Of a DNA stretch of 64,000 bases, positions 61,495-64,000 are shown piece after piece (positions within the stretch are counted from its first letter, which is position 1; each line of letters starts with the position of its first letter). Under the pieces are notes generated by a model that was not told where the DNA came from, made no database searches, and saw only the letters and a program-made list of their open reading frames with translations. The DNA is from Pyxidicoccus xibeiensis. Lineage in GTDB: Bacteria > Myxococcota > Myxococcia > Myxococcales > Myxococcaceae. The DNA is taken from contig NZ_JAJVKV010000005.1 in the NCBI RefSeq assembly GCF_024198175.1, forward strand, positions 1,030,251 through 1,094,250, written 5' to 3'. The translations under genes and the position numbers were made by a program.

Positions 61495-61518
61495 ATTTGC
61501 ATAAGCCGTTATACGAAT
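61495..61518. promoter_or_regulatory. Inverted-repeat operator-like site
   Basis: ATTTGCATAA and TTATACGAAT flank GCCG: 8 of 10 positions are symmetrical. The site is 5 nt before the start codon of a MarR fragment, the usual place for MarR autoregulation, and it is AT-rich in GC-rich surroundings. Confidence 0.5.
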
Positions 61519-61523
61519 CGGGC

Positions 61524-61676
61524 ATGCGCAGGGGACTCGGCACGCAGCTGCGGCACCTCATCGAGTTGCTGGATGGAGCGGTGGCGGAGGCCTAAACAGC
61601 AGATGGCCTCAGCTACCGGCCGCGCTTCACCCCGTTGATGCGCGCGCTGGAGGAAGAGGAGCCTCTGGGCCAGGTC
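61524..61676 (+). pseudogene. MarR-type regulator, N-terminal fragment
   Basis: ATG 61524 reads MRRGLGTQLRHLIELLDGAV then AEA and a TAA (61593). The same frame continues DGLSYRPRFTPLMRALEEE, the start of the next helices of MarR-family proteins, before the match ends near 61676. It was therefore hit by a nonsense change and a 3' truncation. The end coincides with the tail of the opposing hypothetical gene. Confidence 0.5.
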
Positions 61677-62287
61677 CCGAGGAACAGCCCCAGGTTCGAC
61701 TCGGCCAACCCCGTCCAGGCGGCCACCGGCATGAGGCAGAAGCGTGCCCCGCACGCGTCCGCGGCCTGCAAGTCCGCACGGAGATCCTCGAGCCCCTCGC
61801 GCACCGCCGCAGCATCCCGAAGCGGCGGCCTGGTCCGGGGGAGCGCGGCGAGGAGGGCGTCGAGCGTCGCCAGCCCCAGGCTCGGCTCGTGACACGCGAT
61901 GCCCTCCCTCATCCCTTCGATGTGGACGAAATGGCTCAGCGGAGCCACGCCAGGCTCACGTGGGAGCACCTCGAGTTCCTCTACAGCGCTCATCAACGCC
62001 AGCCGGTGGAGGTGCTGCACATGCGGCTCCGGTGTGCTCGGCCGTATCACCCGCCGGTCGAAGACGGCATGGAGCGCTCTGGGCTTCCGCCGCAGGACCA
62101 TCACCGCGTAGAGCACCACCCCGGCGCTGCAGAACGTGAGGCAGAAGGACCCCAGTCGGAGCGGGCCGTTGAAAGCGTAGAGCAACCAGTGCCCTCCGAT
62201 GGCCGCAGCCACCGCACCCACCAGACGCACGTACGCCGACCGCTTCTCGGTGGCGAGCTGCTCCCGGTAGGACGTTGCGAGCTTCAT
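61613..62287 (-). CDS. Hypothetical membrane protein
   Basis: About 224 residues from ATG 62287 (GGTGGGAA upstream). Two adjacent hydrophobic helices (LVGAVAAAIGGHWLLYAF and LGSFCLTFCSAGVVLYAVMV) are followed by a soluble ~150-residue domain with no recognised motif. The last ~20 residues (SSSSSARINGVKRGR) are encoded by the antisense of the MarR fragment, so the natural C-terminus was probably lost in a rearrangement near 61676. Function unknown. Confidence 0.5.
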   Translation of the reverse strand: MKLATSYREQLATEKRSAYVRLVGAVAAAIGGHWLLYAFNGPLRLGSFCLTFCSAGVVLYAVMVLRRKPRALHAVFDRRVIRPSTPEPHVQHLHRLALMSAVEELEVLPREPGVAPLSHFVHIEGMREGIACHEPSLGLATLDALLAALPRTRPPLRDAAAVREGLEDLRADLQAADACGARFCLMPVAAWTGLAESNLGLFLGTWPRGSSSSSARINGVKRGR

Positions 62288-62521
62288 GTTTCCCACCCGG
62301 TGGCTGTCTGGACGAGGCGCTCCATCCTACCGGCCTGGCGCACAGCTTGGGGCCCCCGTCAGCCGCCTTCGGTGAGCGACAAGGTGGTTGTCGCTTGAAA
62401 GGATTCAGCCGGTACGCTTCAACTCCTGCACAGCCGGGGTCGCGTCGCACCCCGGGTTCAACGGCCTGCTGACCGCCCCCCGGCTGCACAGCGGCCGGAA
62501 ACATGGCATGTATGACTCGAC

Positions 62522-63229
62522 ATGCTCGGCTCTCGAACACTGGCATTGATCGTGGCGCTGTCCCTGGCTGTCGTCCCCCTCGTCTCGCACGCAGGCATCG
62601 GCAGCCTGCTGGGCAAGCTCGGTCGCGTCGGTTCAAAGGGCGGCAAGGCGGTCAGCGTCGGCGCGAAACTAGGCAAGACCGGCAAGGCCGCGAGCCTCGG
62701 TAAGGCCGCGGCCGGTGTGACCGGTCTCGTGGCTGCCGAGCGCGCAGGCCTTGCCTTCGCGGGTCTGAGCGACGACGCCGCGCGCTCAGCCGCCTACGTG
62801 GCCCGAACGCCCGACGGTGAGCTGGTGATGGTCACCAAGGCGGCGGGCACCTCGACCCACTCGCCCGAGAGCCTGGGGTTCGTAGCACAGAGGATTGCTC
62901 CCGAAGGCACCCGCCCCTCGATCTTCCTGGACCGAAGCGTCGCCCAGGCGCCGGACGAGCTCGCCCACCTGCCGCCTGAAGCCGAGCTCACACTCGTCGA
63001 GGGGAACCAGAGGCTTCCGGTGCGGCGCGTCGACAAGGGCCAGGAGGACGTCGAGTTCTTCGTCGACACCGCGGACGGGGCGATCGAGTTGAGCAGCTAC
63101 GTGGGCGACGGTGATGGCGAAGACTCCGGCGACTCAACCGGATGGCTGTTCGTCGGCTGCGCCCTGGTAGCGGCCGGGGGCCTCGTCTGGTGGCGTCGCC
63201 GCGGCAGGGAGGCCGTGGCGCTGACCTGA
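62522..63229 (+). CDS. Hypothetical exported protein with C-terminal membrane anchor
   Basis: 235 residues. Signal peptide (TLALIVALSLAVVPLVSHAG), then a Gly/Lys-rich low-complexity stretch (LLGKLGRVGSKGGKAV and on), a compact soluble domain (residues 90-200) and a C-terminal helix WLFVGCALVAAGGLVWW with RRRGR after it. The end resembles a tail anchor; it is not a MYXO-CTERM signal. No enzyme motif. The 225 nt before it (62297-62521) hold no gene. Confidence 0.55.
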   Translation: MLGSRTLALIVALSLAVVPLVSHAGIGSLLGKLGRVGSKGGKAVSVGAKLGKTGKAASLGKAAAGVTGLVAAERAGLAFAGLSDDAARSAAYVARTPDGELVMVTKAAGTSTHSPESLGFVAQRIAPEGTRPSIFLDRSVAQAPDELAHLPPEAELTLVEGNQRLPVRRVDKGQEDVEFFVDTADGAIELSSYVGDGDGEDSGDSTGWLFVGCALVAAGGLVWWRRRGREAVALT

Positions 63230-63264
63230 GGGGGCGGCTTCCCTTTGGAGACGAAGCCAGGGCT

Positions 63265-63528
63265 CCACGGAAGCCCGTAGGAGCCCCTCCGTAGCGTGAG
63301 CCCTGGCGAGGTGTGGCTGGGGAGGGGCAGGTGGAGGAGCGCGGGTGGGAGTACCGGCCAGCTCGCGGCAACCGGTCGCCCGCGCAAGGCAGTGGTGCGC
63401 CTGGAGCGCGACGTGCAGGCCTCCTTGGGGGGCCTCCTTCAACGTCCAGGGCATGTCGCAAGGCCCTCCTGGCCCACCACCTACCCCGGCCCTCGCACGC
63501 AACAGGGCTCCCATGCCGCCTATGCTCC
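63265..63528 (+). mobile_element. IS91-like element, copy 2, internally deleted (~264 bp)
   Basis: The left ~95 bp match the start of copy 1, including the first transposase codons (ERGWEYRP versus THGWAYRR). The sequence then jumps at 63360/63361 to the right end of copy 1 (GCTCGCGGCAACCGGTCGCC) and follows it with few changes to GCCTATGCTC. It is therefore a short non-autonomous derivative with both ends. Nothing is recognised from 63529 to 63677. Confidence 0.7.
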
Positions 63529-63677
63529 CCAGGCCGCGGGGTGTTGAGGCTCAAGAGGCGCCAAGAGGTCCAGGCCCCTGCTACGCACCTGATAGGAGCG
63601 CGGTCTGGGCAGGCGTGTACCCCAAGGGGGCTCAAGCGGCCTGTCCACCGGACGGGAGCATCGCTCGGGCGTCCCCG

Positions 63678-63977
63678 TCAGTGGCCCTCCTCGGCCCCTC
63701 TGCACCCTCCCTCCCCCTCAACAGGGCCCCCATCCCTCTTATGTGTCGCGCCATTCACCTCGATGCAGCCCGAGTCGTAGTGAATCTTCATGTCCCAGCC
63801 GAGCTGCCTGTAGCGCACGAGGAAGCTCCCCGACTTCAACTGTGTAATCGAATAGTGGTCGGCATCTTCTTCGCTGGAGATTTCGAAGTCGGTCTCCGGC
63901 GTCAGTTCCGGACCGGCCTTGAGCGCTTCCAGCGCCTTCCTCCATTTTTCGAGGTCCGGGACGGCGAGGTTGTTCAT
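63678..63977 (-). CDS. Small hypothetical protein, C-terminus overwritten by repeat
   Basis: 99 codons from ATG 63977. The first ~78 residues look like a real acidic cytoplasmic protein (PDLEKWRKALEALKAG, FEISSEEDADHYSITQ, FLVRYRQLGWDMKIHYDSG). The last ~20 are translated from the dispersed 45-bp repeat (DGGPVEGEGGCRGAEEG). No family recognised; the size and acidity would suit an immunity protein, but this is only a guess. Confidence 0.4.
   Translation of the reverse strand: MNNLAVPDLEKWRKALEALKAGPELTPETDFEISSEEDADHYSITQLKSGSFLVRYRQLGWDMKIHYDSGCIEVNGATHKRDGGPVEGEGGCRGAEEGH
63695..63740 (-). repeat. Dispersed ~45-bp repeat, copy 2 (inverted relative to copy 1)
   Basis: On the minus strand it reads AAGAGGGATGGGGGCCCTGT, then TGAGGGGGAGGGAG and GTGCAGAGG, almost identical to 52253-52297. 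It overlaps the 3' end of the small hypothetical gene. Confidence 0.65.
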
Positions 63978-64000
63978 CGCCTGGGAATCCGAGAGACGCT

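Overview
The window looks like a myxobacterium of the Myxococcus/Pyxidicoccus/Corallococcus group. It is very GC-rich, carries a giant modular NRPS/PKS locus, has lipoproteins and paralogous families typical of Myxococcaceae, and holds two loci of the Sit polymorphic-toxin type, which so far belong to that group.

Bases 1-40785 are one biosynthetic gene cluster. On the + strand lie an NRPS module cut by the window edge (glycine-type adenylation domain with a luciferase-like monooxygenase inserted in it), two KS-AT-KR-ACP polyketide synthases, a family-1 glycosyltransferase and a third KS-AT-KR-ACP synthase. Next comes a short decayed stretch with a small secreted protein, then a minus-strand operon (P450 and SyrD/PvdE-type ABC exporter, 4-bp overlap). 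Divergent from that operon is a 5850-residue NRPS ending in a thioesterase. Read collinearly, the line adds (oxidised) glycine, three ketide units, then aromatic, basic, basic, aromatic and aromatic residues; a sugar is probably attached, one P450 may oxidise the product, and the transporter would export it. Several domains are visibly dead: the AT of the third PKS lacks its Ser-His dyad, the KR of the second PKS has lost Tyr and Asn, and the condensation domain before the fourth NRPS adenylation domain is vestigial. A tandem pair of condensation domains further on brings the number of intact C domains back to five. The glycosyltransferase ends in a basic tail shared with the NRPS, as if it docks on the assembly line.

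Bases 40786-47630 hold minus-strand genes: a peptidoglycan-binding protein, a metallopeptidase-like lipoprotein, a second P450 and a polytopic membrane protein that overlaps it by 4 bp.

Bases 47700-64000 are an accessory, rearranged region. It contains an orphan SitI6-type immunity gene behind a gutted toxin, a tRNA 3'-end fragment, a broken IS91-like element and a deleted second copy of it, and a zinc alcohol dehydrogenase. There is also a TIGR02996-like protein with a paralogue fragment, an AT-rich frameshifted OLD-type ATPase/TOPRIM gene, and an apparently intact AHH-nuclease toxin lipoprotein with an imm11-type immunity gene. That toxin pair is bracketed by two arrays of about 60-bp tandem repeats. 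Further on lie remnants of a Ser/Thr kinase, an HTH regulator, a GNAT and a MarR gene, plus an intact B3 metallo-beta-lactamase-like gene. The toxin/immunity pair between minisatellite arrays is the most system-like new arrangement outside the biosynthetic cluster.
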